Below are positions 51,017 through 62,181 of a stretch of DNA of 64,000 nucleotides, piece after piece (position 1 is the first letter of the stretch; each line of letters starts with the position of its first letter). This DNA comes from Micropterix aruncella. Taxonomy: Eukaryota > Arthropoda > Insecta > Lepidoptera > Micropterigidae. The notes beneath the pieces are model-generated. The model did no database searches, had not been told where the DNA came from, and saw only the letters and a program-made list of their open reading frames with translations. Both the position numbers and the translations under genes were made by a program. The DNA is taken from the NCBI GenBank assembly GCA_944548615.1, contig OX155972.1, positions 8,634,159 to 8,698,158 on the forward strand, in the 5' to 3' direction.

Positions 51017-51844
51017 CTTTTAGTTTAATTTTTTTTTAAGTAAAACTTGTTGTATATTGGTTGCATTAGTTTGGTTTGGTTGTTTAGTTTATTGTTATAA
51101 GTTTATAAGTTAATAGTGTAATTTTTATTGTAATTTTCCCTTTGCTACTATTTATAATGTTTTGAAGTAACTAATGGTAATAAAGGTATATTTGTATTAT
51201 GTATAATTTTGACACAAATGTATAGGTATGAGTGTTTTTACCTAAATAAAAAAATAAAAAATGTGTATATTAATAAAATAATAATAATAATAAAATACAA
51301 TAAAATTATAATTGCAATGATAATCAGTAAATAGAGAAATGTAACATAGAGGTAATAATTTAAAAAATAAAAAATCCAGTAATAAAAAGTAGTAATTAAA
51401 ATACTCAGATTGCTTGTCAATAAATAATATAAAAAAAGGAAGGCTTATAGCCACACTAAGGAATCTCTAGATTGACTACCTTTTTTTTTTGCAGACGCGG
51501 CGTTTGCTATTGGGTCGATTTCTTATAGTTTTGCGGCTAAAATATCCCATGCATTTTTTTCTGAGTGGAGTATTTGTGTGATTCAGATGTTGAGCCCCAA
51601 AGGCAGAGCAAGTCTCTGTACAACTCGAGAAGTCCCGTAATCAATTCATTTTCGCTTTGCTGTCGAGCCATCTTGTGCACAGAGCGACACCAGCAGAAGA
51701 GCGACTGTTTTTCGCGTGGTTTAAAATAAGTGGCTAGACAAGTTTTATACCAACGCTTCTGCCAGTTGTATGCAACGCTTGCCTTGCTACCAGAGGCGTT
51801 TATAAGTCATAATTGGATAAGGTGGATATGGTAAAACCCTGCTA

Positions 51845-52201
51845 GATCCATTACAAGTTGCGCAGAAATGTATATTAAAAATTATTCTACGTAGACCATA
51901 TCGCCATCCCACTAATGAACTTTATAAGGAAGCTAAAGTCCTTGAGTGTAGGCAACTTTTTCTAAAAACTTCCCTCTTAAAGCTATTTTTGGACAATAAC
52001 TCAAATTTAGGAATAATTCAGAACCGAAGACCAACGAGACAAAAATTATTTGGACAAAGACATTTGTCGCGATTTTACACTCTGATTAATATGAAAATAA
52101 AAAAGAATTTGACATTTGGGGAATTCAGAAAAAAATTAAAGAAATGGTTATTTAATCATGACAGACTAACCATATTTCAAATGTTAGAAATAATAGTTTA
52201 A
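51845..52201 (+). pseudogene. LINE RT C-terminal fragment (second type)
   Basis: Open frame reading DPLQVAQKCILKIILRRPYR, then PTNELYKEAKVLECRQLFLK and FGEFRKKLKKWLFNHD, ending at 52201. The pattern 'I.PL..AQK..L..IL......P....LY....VL..R.L' occurs after the RT domain in another LINE group than the Jockey-like copies here. A 3' UTR of about 520 bp follows to the A-rich tail near 52720-52745. 5'-truncated, inactive. Confidence 0.65.
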
Positions 52202-52745
52202 TACAACTTAGGTACACAAAATAATTAACATATTTTTAAACATGTAAGTTGAGTATATTTTAACCTTTAACTAACTACCAAAAAATATTTTACTTTGTTA
52301 TATATTATTTTGTCAATGAATTGTACTTTTTTTGACTAGGTATTTTTATGTTAAATTCTAATATTACTTAACATAATAATATATTAAATATTAATGTTTC
52401 TTCCTTTTTTCATATGTAAGTTTATTTATATTATTTAATCGAATTTTATATTATATTTATTGCCGAATTGCATTTTATTAATTATATTATCTTTTATTAT
52501 TTTATTATTATTATTTGAAGACCACATTTTAGGAAAGTTTAGTCTTATTAGCTTTTTACTAAAACTTGTACATAATTTATTGTAATATTAGAGTCCTGTC
52601 CACCCTAGACTGGGCTAGTCCCAGTTGGGTGACAGAATCAAATAAGCAAAAGGTTAAGGTTTTGCCATTCGGTTCCTGTTATTTTTGTAAGCAAATCAAT
52701 GTTTTATAGTAACTAATTCTTAAAATAAAAATAAATAAATAAAAA
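52202..52745 (+). mobile_element. 3' UTR of the preceding LINE copy
   Basis: AT-rich, with 'agactgggctagtcccagtt' (a 7-8-bp inverted repeat) at about 52608 and a terminal (AAAT)n-like tail. Confidence 0.5.
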
Positions 52746-52989
52746 ACGAAATTTAGCAACAAACCACTGTCTACACTGTTTTAAACTGTTGTTTGAAACT
52801 GCCGTTTAATACCGGGTAGCGCAGGCTTCAATGTCTTTGTGATGCGCATTCAGGGCTTGTAAAACGTGTGCCTCTATGTTTGTCTTTAATTATAGGATAC
52901 AGAAAAGAAGTTGGAACGTGCGAAGTGTGTCTTTATGGCGGATTCCTCATTAGTTCTACATTTGTACCCATCGATTAATGAATGGCGAT

Positions 52990-53195
52990 TAGCTCGGGTT
53001 TGCCTACGGCAAAATGTATATAAATGTATATTTACATTTACATTTACATTTACATAGAGCGGGATTTACTATAGAGCTATAGCATTACTATAGAGCGGAC
53101 TACTATAGAGCGGCGCACATTTACATTTATATTTACATTTATATAAATTTATATACATTTTGTATACATTTTGCCATAGGCAACCATTATTGGAC
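52990..53195. repeat. inverted repeat with short tandem 'tttaca' units
   Basis: 'ttgcctacggcaaaatgtat' near 53009 and its near-complement 'acattttgccataggcaa' near 53165-53182 bracket (TTTACA)n tracts and a 'ctatagagcgg' repeat. Confidence 0.6.
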
Positions 53196-53765
53196 GCCTC
53201 ACATGCGAGGGGGCTTCCGTTACCTCAGCGAAATATGCGGACGCGTTTTCATGTTGAAAAGCGACATTGCTTCGAGGACGCTTTCGCGAACTTTTTCTTC
53301 AGACTCTATGGGTGTACTGGCCGTCGTTTGGCGTTGAATACCGATGCGTTGTCAGATACGACCAGAGCCCTCAATTCTTTATATCTTGATATATCGGCGT
53401 GGACAGAGAATATATAAAACACAATACAAATATTTAAACCATTTAATTATTGTTATAAAATAATTTAGAGAGATGACTTACCAGTAGAGACGAAATGACA
53501 GAAGTGGTTAATTGGGCCAAATGTATAAGATCATAAACGATTCAGAGGTGTGAAAAAGTGAACATTTTAATGTCAAAAAGTAACTCTTATGATATATGAA
53601 CCTTGAAAAATAAGTCGTTTTGACGCAGCAAATATCGTAAAAAATCATAGAGCGAAATTTTTCTCCTGTAAAATTTATTGTATTTTCGGGTATATCACAG
53701 TAGGAAACAGTATTATTAAACCCTGAAAGAAGAAAAGGAGGATTACAATGCATGGAAATGCTCCT
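53196..53765. other. no recognisable gene
   Basis: A plus frame of 85 codons at 53160-53417 has no motif I recognise. The rest is AT-rich. Confidence 0.35.
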
Positions 53766-53767
53766 GG

Positions 53768-54840
53768 TTTTTGAAAAGTTAACCCAACATAACCAGATAA
53801 AAACAAGAAAAAATTCCTTACAAGTATTTTAAAATTTCATTCATTTATTAGGACCAAGCATTAACAACTTAGATTTCCTAAAAAAACGTAACTTATAGTT
53901 CTAGTCATTTACCAAATTGCTAAATACTTCAAGTCAAAGCGTCATCATTAGGCTTCAATTATTAGTGTGTGTCATTTCGTTAAAGTGTCAACAATGGTGA
54001 TTTTGTTAGCTTCGAAAATGTCGAAATTTGAGCCGACAAAACGTCATTTGCGGGAAGCAATGCTTTTCTGCTTTCATCTTAAGAAAACTGCCGCAGAATG
54101 TCATAGACTGCTGCTGGAGGCTTACGGGAAATTTACTACGACAGAAAAGACTGTTGAGACTTAGTTTCTCTGATTCAAAAGTGGTGATTTCGACGTGCAA
54201 GACAAAGAGCACCCATGCCAGGAGCAAAAATTTGAAGAAGCCGAATCGGAGTCCACACTTCATGAAGATTCGAGTCTGACGCTGGAAAAGATAAGTGAAG
54301 TGCTTAATGTTCATCCCTCAACCGTTTCGAGACGTTTAAAATATATGACAGTCATTCAAAAGGAAGGGAATTGGGTTCCTCACGAGTTGAAGCCGAGAAA
54401 CATCGAAAGACATTTAATGACTTGTGAAATGCTCTTTCGCCGTCAAAAAACAATAGGTTTTCTCCACCGAATAATCACCGGCGACGAAAGTGGATCTTTT
54501 ACGAGAACCCCAAACGTAAATAATACCGCTCGTACCCCGGTGAATCACTTCCATCGACCTCAACAGCCACGCCGAAGAGAGACATCAACGGATCTAAGGT
54601 AATGCTTTGCATTTGGTGGGACCTAAAGGCTGTTATCTATTACAAGCTGCTGAAATCGGGAGAAAACCGTCACGGGCGATCGCTATCGAGCTCAGCTCAA
54701 GAAGTTGAGCAATGCTGTGAAGATAAAACGGCCGGAATACGCTAAAAGGCATGACCAGGTAATTAGCCAGCGATGGACAATACATTGAATGAAATGCACT
54801 TTCCAATTTGCTTCGAAATAAATTTTCAATATCACAAAAA
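53768..54840 (+). pseudogene. mariner transposon with broken transposase
   Basis: The transposase region from 54003: MLFCFHLKKTAAECHRLLLE then a stop at 54164; a shifted frame gives FKSGDFDVQDKEH, LHEDSSLTLEKISEVLNVHP, GNWVPHELKPRNIERHLMTC and FLHRIITGDES (first catalytic D region). From about 54600 CIWWDLKAVIYYKLLKSGEN follows in another frame. This matches the SETMAR-type mariner family in order. Premature stops, frameshifts and a deletion before the C-terminal part inactivate it. Possible short terminal repeat 'ggtttttgaa' at 53773 with its complement at about 54857-54865. Confidence 0.8.
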
Positions 54841-54867
54841 AATCGAAGTTTTCAATTCAAAAACCAA

Positions 54868-55613
54868 TCTATACTAATATTATAAAGAGGTAAAGTTTGT
54901 GATGTTGTAGGAAGTAATCTCTGGATCTACTGAACCGATTTTGAAAACTCTTTTACCATTCGAAAGTCACGTTATTTGTGAGTGTCATAGGCTATATATT
55001 AATCCGAAAAACGAAAAGACTTTTTCGTGGTAGTCGGATATCCAAAGTAAGTCGGAAAAAACGGTCGAACGAAAACGTTTCTAACAAACGCTGCCTTAAC
55101 AATGAGAGATATATGATTAAGTTCTAGAGAAAGGTGTAGAGCTTGATAATGCCTACAAAAAAGTCACTGACAGCATATGTCTAAATTTTATATTTAAGTC
55201 ACAAAAAGTAGTTTTTTATAATAAAAAAATAATTTAAATCGTTAGGTCATGTTTATTGGTCTTATTATCAACAATTATGAATGCATATCAAAATAAGTAA
55301 ATTTATCGTCTCGTGTTTAAAACAAAAGACTTTTTCCTTTTACTGCATATAATTTCACTTTTACTGCATAAATGGTTAAAGAGATAAGACACTCACAAAT
55401 AAGACACTCACAAGAAGACACTCACAAATAACGGTAATATAGTCAAATTGACATGCAAATACATACATACGAGTACATATGCAGTAAAAATATAACCCTT
55501 CTTTTGGCAGTCAAGAAATAAATCATAGCACTCAGTACTAACCAAACCACACTCATAATTTCATCACAAGTAAAAATTTTTACCGCCCAAGGAAGTGGGC
55601 ACGGGTCAGCTAG
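54868..55613 (+). mobile_element. non-autonomous Helitron, best-preserved copy
   Basis: Host A, 5' TC at 54868, 3' hairpin GCCCA/TGGGC at about 55585-55600, a 9-nt spacer, CTAG at 55610-55613, host T. 746 bp, no coding frame. Near the 3' side it has repeated 'gacactcacaa' units (55389-55430). It inserted directly next to the right end of the mariner remnant. Confidence 0.8.
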
Positions 55614-56160
55614 TATAATATATAAAGTCAGTCCATGTGGAGAAGAGAATTGCTATTATAAATCTATTCACCCATATTATCCCATATACGAACATGTGTA
55701 GCATTTTAATCCCTCAATATAATATTCTGGGGAGCAATTAAAACATGCAATTTCACCGAAATGGGCCGTCAACACGGTATCATTAAATTTTAATCTGCAA
55801 AATAATTGGAAAACTTCGACGCGACTGCTGATTCTATCTCGTGCCAATTTCCTGCATATATTTTTTATTCACTCTTTCGGACAGATTAAAATTGCTACCA
55901 TCTATGACAACCATTCATATCTATATGATTCTCAGTTGATGAATAGCACCATTGTATAGCTCTTGTCACTATTGACATAGGAGGTTGCTATCAAACCGAG
56001 GACATCTTCAACCCTTTATCTAGAAGTAAGAGGTATGTAAAAGGTGGAAGAAAAAGTTAAAAATAAGGTTACTTTAATACTGGTCTCTAACCGATAGCTC
56101 ATTGGTTGTTAGTTAAAACTATTTTAATGATGATGATGATAGATTTTGTTTACAAATAAA
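55614..56160. other. no recognisable gene
   Basis: AT-rich, no element ends recognised. Confidence 0.4.
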
Positions 56161-56164
56161 ACAG

Positions 56165-56340
56165 AAATAAGCTACAAGTCGAATTTACCGTATGAAAGTT
56201 TGTAGCACCTGACGTTTCGACGATGTTGCAACTGCCGTTGTCCAGTATAGACACTTTTTTAAATCTACCCTGGCCAACGGCGATTGCAACATCGCCGAAA
56301 CTTCGGCTATAGTCAACCGCGATAGTCTTCGATTTTAAGC
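56165..56340. repeat. inverted form of the 'gacgtttcg' repeat
   Basis: Left 'gatgttgcaactgccgttgt' (56222) and right 'ccaacggcgattgcaacatc' (about 56273-56292) are near-complements around a short spacer; the outer part 'caaccgcgatagtcttcgat' is the complement of 24270 and 40603. It appears to be a fold-back pair of a repeat that occurs singly elsewhere. Confidence 0.65.
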
Positions 56341-56762
56341 TACAAAATACACTGAATAACTGTATACATTCTGCGTTTTAATTGCCTTAAGGAAATCAAC
56401 TAATAGCAAATCTAGCAGAAACAGTAAAAATATTATTATTTTAATGGGCATGAATATTTACGAAGTAATGAAATTTACAAACTTCTTAGAGCTAGCAATT
56501 AACGAAAGCATAAATTGAAGCAAATACCCGAGTAAGTATAAGCAACTTTGTATCCAGCTCTCGTCTGCCATATTTGCTATACGGCAGTTTCGGGTTTTGG
56601 TCGGAGTTTTGGTTTACCATGTTTTCTTTCACTTCTAATAGTCTTATGGAATACTGTTGTGGGGAAATGTTTCTGAATGTCATCGTTTATAATTCATTTG
56701 GGAAAACAGGCAATCAGAACAGTTTATAGTCTAAAGTGGGGAACAAATAATTGCGCTAATCT

Positions 56763-56826
56763 TTACCCTATGACACTCGGGTGGCATAACGATTCTTCGT
56801 TATGCCACCCGAGTGTCATAGGGTAA
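56763..56826. repeat. perfect 30-bp hairpin with 4-nt loop
   Basis: Arms 56763-56792 and 56797-56826 are exact complements; loop TTCT. It contains 'gacactcgggtggcataacg', similar to text at 58329-58346. Confidence 0.95.
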
Positions 56827-57065
56827 GTTAACTCTTTAAGTATCAAATAAGTAGTTGTCAAAATGTCCAGATGTCAATATATTAACATAAATATATTGTG
56901 TTTAGTGTCAAATGAAAGGTGTGAATGAGTACATTCCAGAAATAATTAAATAAATAGCTTTAACTAATAATGGAATTATTAGCAGGTATACTAGGTTCCA
57001 ACTATATCTACTAATAGTGGACCCTACCCTATATCCACTAAGAGTGAAACCCACTATACAAATAA

Positions 57066-57686
57066 TTAGCAGTTGCCCGCGGCTTCGCATCGCTTAAAGT
57101 TTCGAATCGATTTGTTAACTTAAGTAGGGTTGCGTTTATTTGCATTTCTACATATACGCTACCTTTTGTTATATAGTGCAAGATGTTCCCCCCTCAGATG
57201 CACGGTACCTATATCGTACGTAGATGTACACTCCTTGTTCCTCGCCACGCGTTACTAATTTTATGAGATCTCTTTAACTGTACCACCTAAACACTTACAG
57301 TAAACGGCTAATATTATTTCTATTTATCACCCGTGATAATGGATTAATTTATTTTGATGAGGATTCCTATCTTATTGCTAATGTCTTCAACAAACGCTGC
57401 CTACTTATTTTTCTTACTTTTTTGAAATATTAAAGCAGTTATTGTAGCATAAATAGTTAGATATATGCTATCGTCGACTTTTTTATTGATCTTTTTTAGG
57501 CTGATGTTTTTGTCTTATTTTGTTTTCACATATATCAAATAGTTTCTTCAGCGCACGCCGATAAAGCAACTCACCTTTCTATTAGTGAAAGAGTTTTTGA
57601 AATCGAATAAGTAGTTTTAGAGATTACCCCCTACATACAAACTTACAAACATTACTTCTATATAATATTAGTAATATTAGTATAGA
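57066..57686 (-). mobile_element. non-autonomous Helitron, diverged
   Basis: Minus strand: host A, TC at 57686, 'tatactaatattac' start; 3' GC-rich 'gaagccgcgggcaactg' then CTAA (an allowed CTRR end) at 57069-57066 and host T. About 620 bp, no gene. Confidence 0.6.
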
Positions 57687-57797
57687 TAATGGAAATGTCT
57701 AGTAAGGAGTGATACGAATATTGCTGGAAAATGCAAAGAAATGTTTGCGATGACATCCATCAAGAGTATCGAACGCGATATTCTAATATTTTGTTAA

Positions 57798-58102
57798 CCC
57801 TTGGAGTAAATGGTTATTTTTATGGATGCATCTGTCTCTTTTGCAGGATTTTCGGCGACATCGACTTAAAGTACTATAACTACGAAACTACTACACCAAT
57901 CATAAAAAGAACAACCGCACAATGATTGCATTGAAATTTCGAATATAGAATATTGAAATATCATTTTGAAAAACAATTAGATAATTATGAATAAATATGA
58001 GAAAGTCAAAGAAGTGAAAAAAACGCGCGACCAGATTTGGTCGACTCGTACTCAACGGATAATTGTTTCGCGACCAGATTTGGTTGACTCATACTCAACG
58101 GG
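57798..58102 (+). mobile_element. TTAA/CCC-type MITE (piggyBac-like ends)
   Basis: Flanked by TTAA at 57794-57797 and 58103-58106; ends CCCTTGGAGTA and TACTCAACGGG, i.e. TIRs starting CCC as in piggyBac elements. 305 bp, no transposase. An inverted homologue lies at 49764-50069. Confidence 0.75.
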
Positions 58103-58144
58103 TTAAACATATGAATGTAATAAAAAGAACTATTGTACCTACTT

Positions 58145-58345
58145 ATAATTTGTGGTTTATGTATTTATCCATATAGATACATGTATACTTCCAGAATGCA
58201 CTCAATCAGACCTTTCATTTGACACTAAATACGATATATTTATGTTAATTTATTGATATTTTGACATTTGAACATTTAGTCAACTATTTCCTTGATATTT
58301 GGACTAGTAGGACACATTGTGACACTCGGAATGACATATCAATTC
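58145..58345 (+). repeat. 'catttgacactaaa' repeat, longest copy
   Basis: Matches 45919-46035 and, inverted, 56795-56930. It ends near 'gtgacactcgg'. Confidence 0.55.
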
Positions 58346-58389
58346 TAACAATACTACACACTTCCAAATAGGTTCAAGCGTTTAAAAGA

Positions 58390-58621
58390 TATGTAAAAGT
58401 AAAGTAAAAGTAAAAGGTATTTATATCCAATACAACCATACAATTGTGTAGGAATGACAGTAATTAATCTTAAACTAGTTACTCAATTTAGACAAGAGAT
58501 GATGTACAATATATAGTTTTACACTTTCCAATTTACAAAAACATAGACTATATGATAACAGTTTACAACAAAACAATTAACGGTAAATAATATGTATTAG
58601 ATTAAATGGGTAGATACGATG
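58390..58621 (-). mobile_element. LINE 3' UTR with (TTTTAC)n tail
   Basis: Minus-strand 3' UTR after the ORF2 stop, ending in short repeats (plus strand GTAAAAGTAAAGTAAAAGT at about 58395-58413). Confidence 0.6.
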
Positions 58622-60165
58622 CTATGTATTTTCAAAATATTTTAAGAAGTCGTTATGGGCATACATGTTGATTTTAAGCAGATAGACTCGGATGGATCTC
58701 TTGAAAATATCGATGTTTTTAATTGCTTTTAATCTTTCGGGCAATTTATTGAAAAGTTTAAGGCCTAAGTATCGACTAGTCGCCTGGAACTTGGCAGTAC
58801 GTGCTACGAACGGTTGGAGATACAGGGTTTTATTCCTGGTGTCATGCCGATGTACTTCCTCGTGGGATATGGCCGAGCTCTTATTGCAATAGAATTCGCA
58901 AAGAGCTTCTTGAGCAAAAATCGCATATACGGTCAATATCCCTAGTTTTTGGAAGTGTTCACGACATGACTGCCGTGGACCAATACCTACTATCGCACGT
59001 ATGGCTCTTTTCTGGAGAGTGAATACACTGTTGATGTGTGCTGCATTACCCCATAAAAGAATACCATAGCGCAGGTGTGACTCAACTAGCGCGTAATAGG
59101 CCGATATTACTTCAGTTCTCTCCAAACAATTTCTGATGCGTAATAGAGCATAGCAGGCTGACGAAAGTTTTGACTTAACATGCTCTATATGTAGATTCCA
59201 TGACATCTTTGCATCCAGATGTAGTCCGAGGAATTTAACTGATTCCGCAAGTTCAACCGGGTAGTTAACTTTTATAGATGATGTCTTGCTATTAAAATTT
59301 AAAATAACAGTTTTAGACATATTTAGAGACATTTTGTTCGCATTAAACCAATCATCAAGTTCACCAAGAGATGTATTGAGATTGGCAGTGAGCGTATTTA
59401 TGTTGTCAGCTTCAACTACAGCGCTAGTATCGTCTGCAAATTGGGTGACTTCACATTTAGATAGATTTGGACTCAGGTCATTTATGTAAATAATGAAAAG
59501 CAACGGTCCAAGAATTGAGCCTTGGGGTACTCCAATATTGACAGTAAGTATTTCGGAAGTTGCTACGGACTCGATTAGATCTCTGCCAATATTGGCTATT
59601 TCCACTTTTTGCATTCTGTTTTGCAGATAAGTCTTGAATAGGTTATTTGCCGTACCTCGGATGCCATAATAGTCTAATTTTGCAAGTAGAAGATCGGTTT
59701 GGACGCAATCAAAGGCTCGACTGAGGTCACAAAAAATGGCAGCCGAATACCTTTTCATATTTAGACATGTATGTATTTGATTGCAACACTTCAACATTGC
59801 CTGTTGGGTCGATTTCTTTTTCATAAAACCAAATCGTGTGTTGCTCAAAATATTATTTTTCTTCAAAAACTCACGTATCCTGACTTCTATTATTTTTTCT
59901 AGAACCTTAGAGAATACGGTCAATAAAGATATGGGTCGATAGTTTTCGATATTATGTATATCACCTTTTTTAAAGACCGGTACTATTTTTGCCATTTTAT
60001 AGCATTCAGGGAAGACACCATTACTTAATGACATATTAAATAATATACTGAGGGGTTTAGATAAAATATCACTGGATTTCTTTAGTATATCAACTGGAAA
60101 ATTGTCTATCCCAGTGGATTTTTTATTTTTCAATGAGTTTATAAATTTGGCTATTTCCATCTCTA
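58622..60165 (-). CDS. LINE reverse transcriptase, 5'-truncated but open (512 codons)
   Basis: An uninterrupted RT frame. Blocks by residue: KNKKSTGIDNFP 11-22, KIVPVFKKGD 58-67, NYRPIS 73-78, CDLSRAFDCV 144-153 (first catalytic Asp), GVPQGS 210-215, FADD 241-244 (catalytic pair), VKFLGLHLD near 290, then the thumb and a tail with LRYGILLWGNAAH and a LFNKLPE...F end. The domain is complete, but the apurinic endonuclease expected upstream is absent and the copy begins right at the RT edge (60165), so it is 5'-truncated and cannot have its own promoter. The clade is in the Jockey/CR1/L2 range; I cannot settle it. Absence of any stop in 1.5 kb implies a recent insertion. The RpS18 pseudogene lies immediately to the right. 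Confidence 0.85.
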
Positions 60166-60239
60166 TTGGCTATGGTTTAATAAATAAACAGAAAACATAC
60201 ATATATGAACCCTCAACATATTACCCTATTTTTTTGTTG

Positions 60240-60478
60240 GGCAGTCGTGTAAAAATGCCGATTTTGATTTGGATAAACTTGCTGGGGAATGCACTGAAGA
60301 AAAGTTTGAAAATAGTCGTGGCAATCATGAGCAATCCTCGTAAATACAAAATTCCGGACTGGTTCACTAACAGGCAGAAAGAGGTATGCGTCACTACTGG
60401 GGCCTGATAGTACCGGGCAACACACCAAGACCACCGGTCGTCGTGGCTAAACCGTTAGTATGTCCAAGAAAAAGTTAA
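60240..60478 (+). pseudogene. RpS18: processed pseudogene of ribosomal protein S18
   Basis: Plus-strand pieces match the C-terminal half of cytosolic small-subunit protein uS13/RpS18: a DLDKLAGECTEE block, then after a frameshift VVAIMSNPRKYKIPDWFTNR plus QKEV, then after a deletion of roughly 35-40 codons YWGLIVPGQHTKTTGRRG, an in-frame stop where Arg is expected, and a final SKKK. RpS18 is one of the most conserved ribosomal proteins, so the match is specific. The pieces are joined without introns, with an AATAAA (60490) downstream, as expected of LINE-mediated retrocopying. Lesions: N-terminal half missing, frameshift, internal deletion, stop. Not functional. Confidence 0.85.
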
Positions 60479-60479
60479 A

Positions 60480-60905
60480 TGTATACCTAAAATAAACAGT
60501 AAACATTAATAGAACATGTAAAATCAATTTCTTTAAAAAAATATTATATAATTTGGTAAATAAATAACTATGACCCGAAAGTTAAACCTGTTTCTCGATG
60601 GAAGACTTAAATTTCAAATCTCTCGTTATATATACAGGCTGCCCTACGTTTATGCATTTCTGGTAGTGGATAATTATGAACCGGCGTCGAAAATTACCAA
60701 CCTATGCCGTTCTCTCGTTGCGTTGAATATTCGCCCCGCAAGGCAATCACCGAACAAATTAGCCATGAATTACCTTGCAAATTCACAATACACAATGTGC
60801 CAGCTCGCTGATTACGTACTAAACGGAAAATCTGTAGGTAGAATATAGTTAGGAAAGCTGTCAAGGTGGTACATCACGTTTTAATACTCCCCTTACGTTT
60901 TTAAT
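60480..60905. other. no gene assigned
   Basis: A 92-codon frame at 60570-60848 is open on the plus strand but I do not recognise it; composition is ordinary, no upstream signals. Possibly chance. Confidence 0.35.
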
Positions 60906-61135
60906 AGTATGTTAAAAAAACGGTCGTGTTACCCCAACACTTTCCCGACAAGCAGACACCCCCCCCCCCCATGGCAAATACCTCAACCCCCAACCCACAC
61001 TCCCTCCATTACCACCATCCGCAACCTCCCCCTCCCCCCCACTCCCGCCAACTCCCCCGCCGACCACCCCTATGAGAGCAAATGTAGTATAGTTTAGTAT
61101 TTTGTAGTATTTCCGTGGTATTAAAATGGTATTTT
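60906..61135 (+). repeat. C-rich repeat carrying the empty TTAA site
   Basis: 'gtagtatttccgtggtatta' then 'aaatggtattttt' at about 61104-61135 corresponds to both flanks of the TTAA element pair (11700-11712 and 13161-13175) with no insertion. Preceded by CCCC-rich sequence (60958-61050). Confidence 0.75.
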
Positions 61136-62030
61136 TCCAAAACGGCGTATTCGTTCACAATATGTTTCGTTTGTTAGATAGTGCATCATTTTGATTTATT
61201 AAAATGGCAAACTCAAGTGCGAAATCTACAATAGGCGATCTTTTGGAGAAACCGTTCTCAACGACGACATTTTCTGAAAAACTTTTCTGTGCCTCGTCTT
61301 GGTCTTATCTAAATTATTTGTATTAAAATAACTGGTACGGGAAATGACTTTTGATATTTTACTCAAAAAATATGTGTCGATTTCTTTTTCCACGTCTATA
61401 AACAAAATACACAATTTTAAAAAAATCCTTAGCCAGCGCCAACCCTATATTCAGCACCAGCAATCCCCACTAGATCTTACTCACACAAAAATAGAAACAC
61501 AATACCCACGCTTTTAAGAGATAGAGATTAAAGATTGAATTGTGACATCATTATGAAGAAGATGTTTTTTTTAATATACTGGTATTTTTGGAATTCATCG
61601 CTAAAATGAATAAATTTATCATAAATACGTACACAACACTATTCCGACTTCCCAAAAAAATACGTTATATTACGGATTTGCAGAAGTTTTCTTGGGAAAG
61701 AAAAAAAACAAAAGAAGCAAGAGATTTCGTTATTTTTTTGCGAAAATAGGTCAAATGGTCAAAGGTGATTATTCCGCTTCTAACATAGTAGGAAATTTCT
61801 ACTTCAAATCAATTTCGTTTGTTCCGGTGAACAATGGATAACAAACAAGCTGGCCCCTTTGTATACGCCCACCGAACAAACAACCGATTTGTTATGTAGG
61901 TATGTATCTTAGTGAATAATGTGTAATGATACATAATACTTCTAAAAATTCTATAAATAACATAATAACTAGTAATAATAGTAATTATAACATAATAACA
62001 GTAATAATAAAAGAATATACAAAATTATTA
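61136..62030. other. no recognisable gene
   Basis: AT-rich. A short plus frame at 61203 (MANSSAKSTIGDLLEKPFST) loosely resembles the start of TTF-type zinc-finger/hAT proteins but is interrupted soon after; not called. Confidence 0.35.
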
Positions 62031-62039
62031 TATACACAT

Positions 62040-62181
62040 CCTTGGTCGCTGCCCAGGCCTCGCTGCAAAAAGACACAGTTTACTGGGACGAGCCTTTCTC
62101 GAACCCAGCGATCTGCCCAACCTGAAAATCAGTGATCTACTTGGCCTGGTAGGTAGTACTGGGCTACTAGCTGACCACTGA
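62040..62181 (+). pseudogene. LINE ORF2 C-terminal fragment (RNase H-bearing type)
   Basis: Frame LGRCPGLAAKRHSLLGRAFL followed by NLKISDLLGLVGSTGL and a stop at 62179-62181. It resembles the terminal 'CP.LA..R...LG......L..LL.F....G' segment found after RNase H in I/R1/LOA-type elements. Too short to name a clade. A 3' UTR with (TAC)n and AATAAT-rich tail follows to about 62340. Confidence 0.5.

Noticed and set aside
51238..51454. Hydrophobic minus-strand ORFs (Phe/Tyr/Ile-rich)
   Set aside because: AT-rich composition yields pseudo-membrane segments; no other support.
53160..53417. 85-codon plus-strand ORF
   Set aside because: No recognisable domain; starts inside an inverted repeat.
60570..60848. 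92-codon plus-strand ORF as host gene
   Set aside because: No family match I can support and no coding signals beyond openness.
61203..61320. Short frame resembling a TTF-type/hAT protein start
   Set aside because: Only about 25 residues with weak resemblance, then stops.
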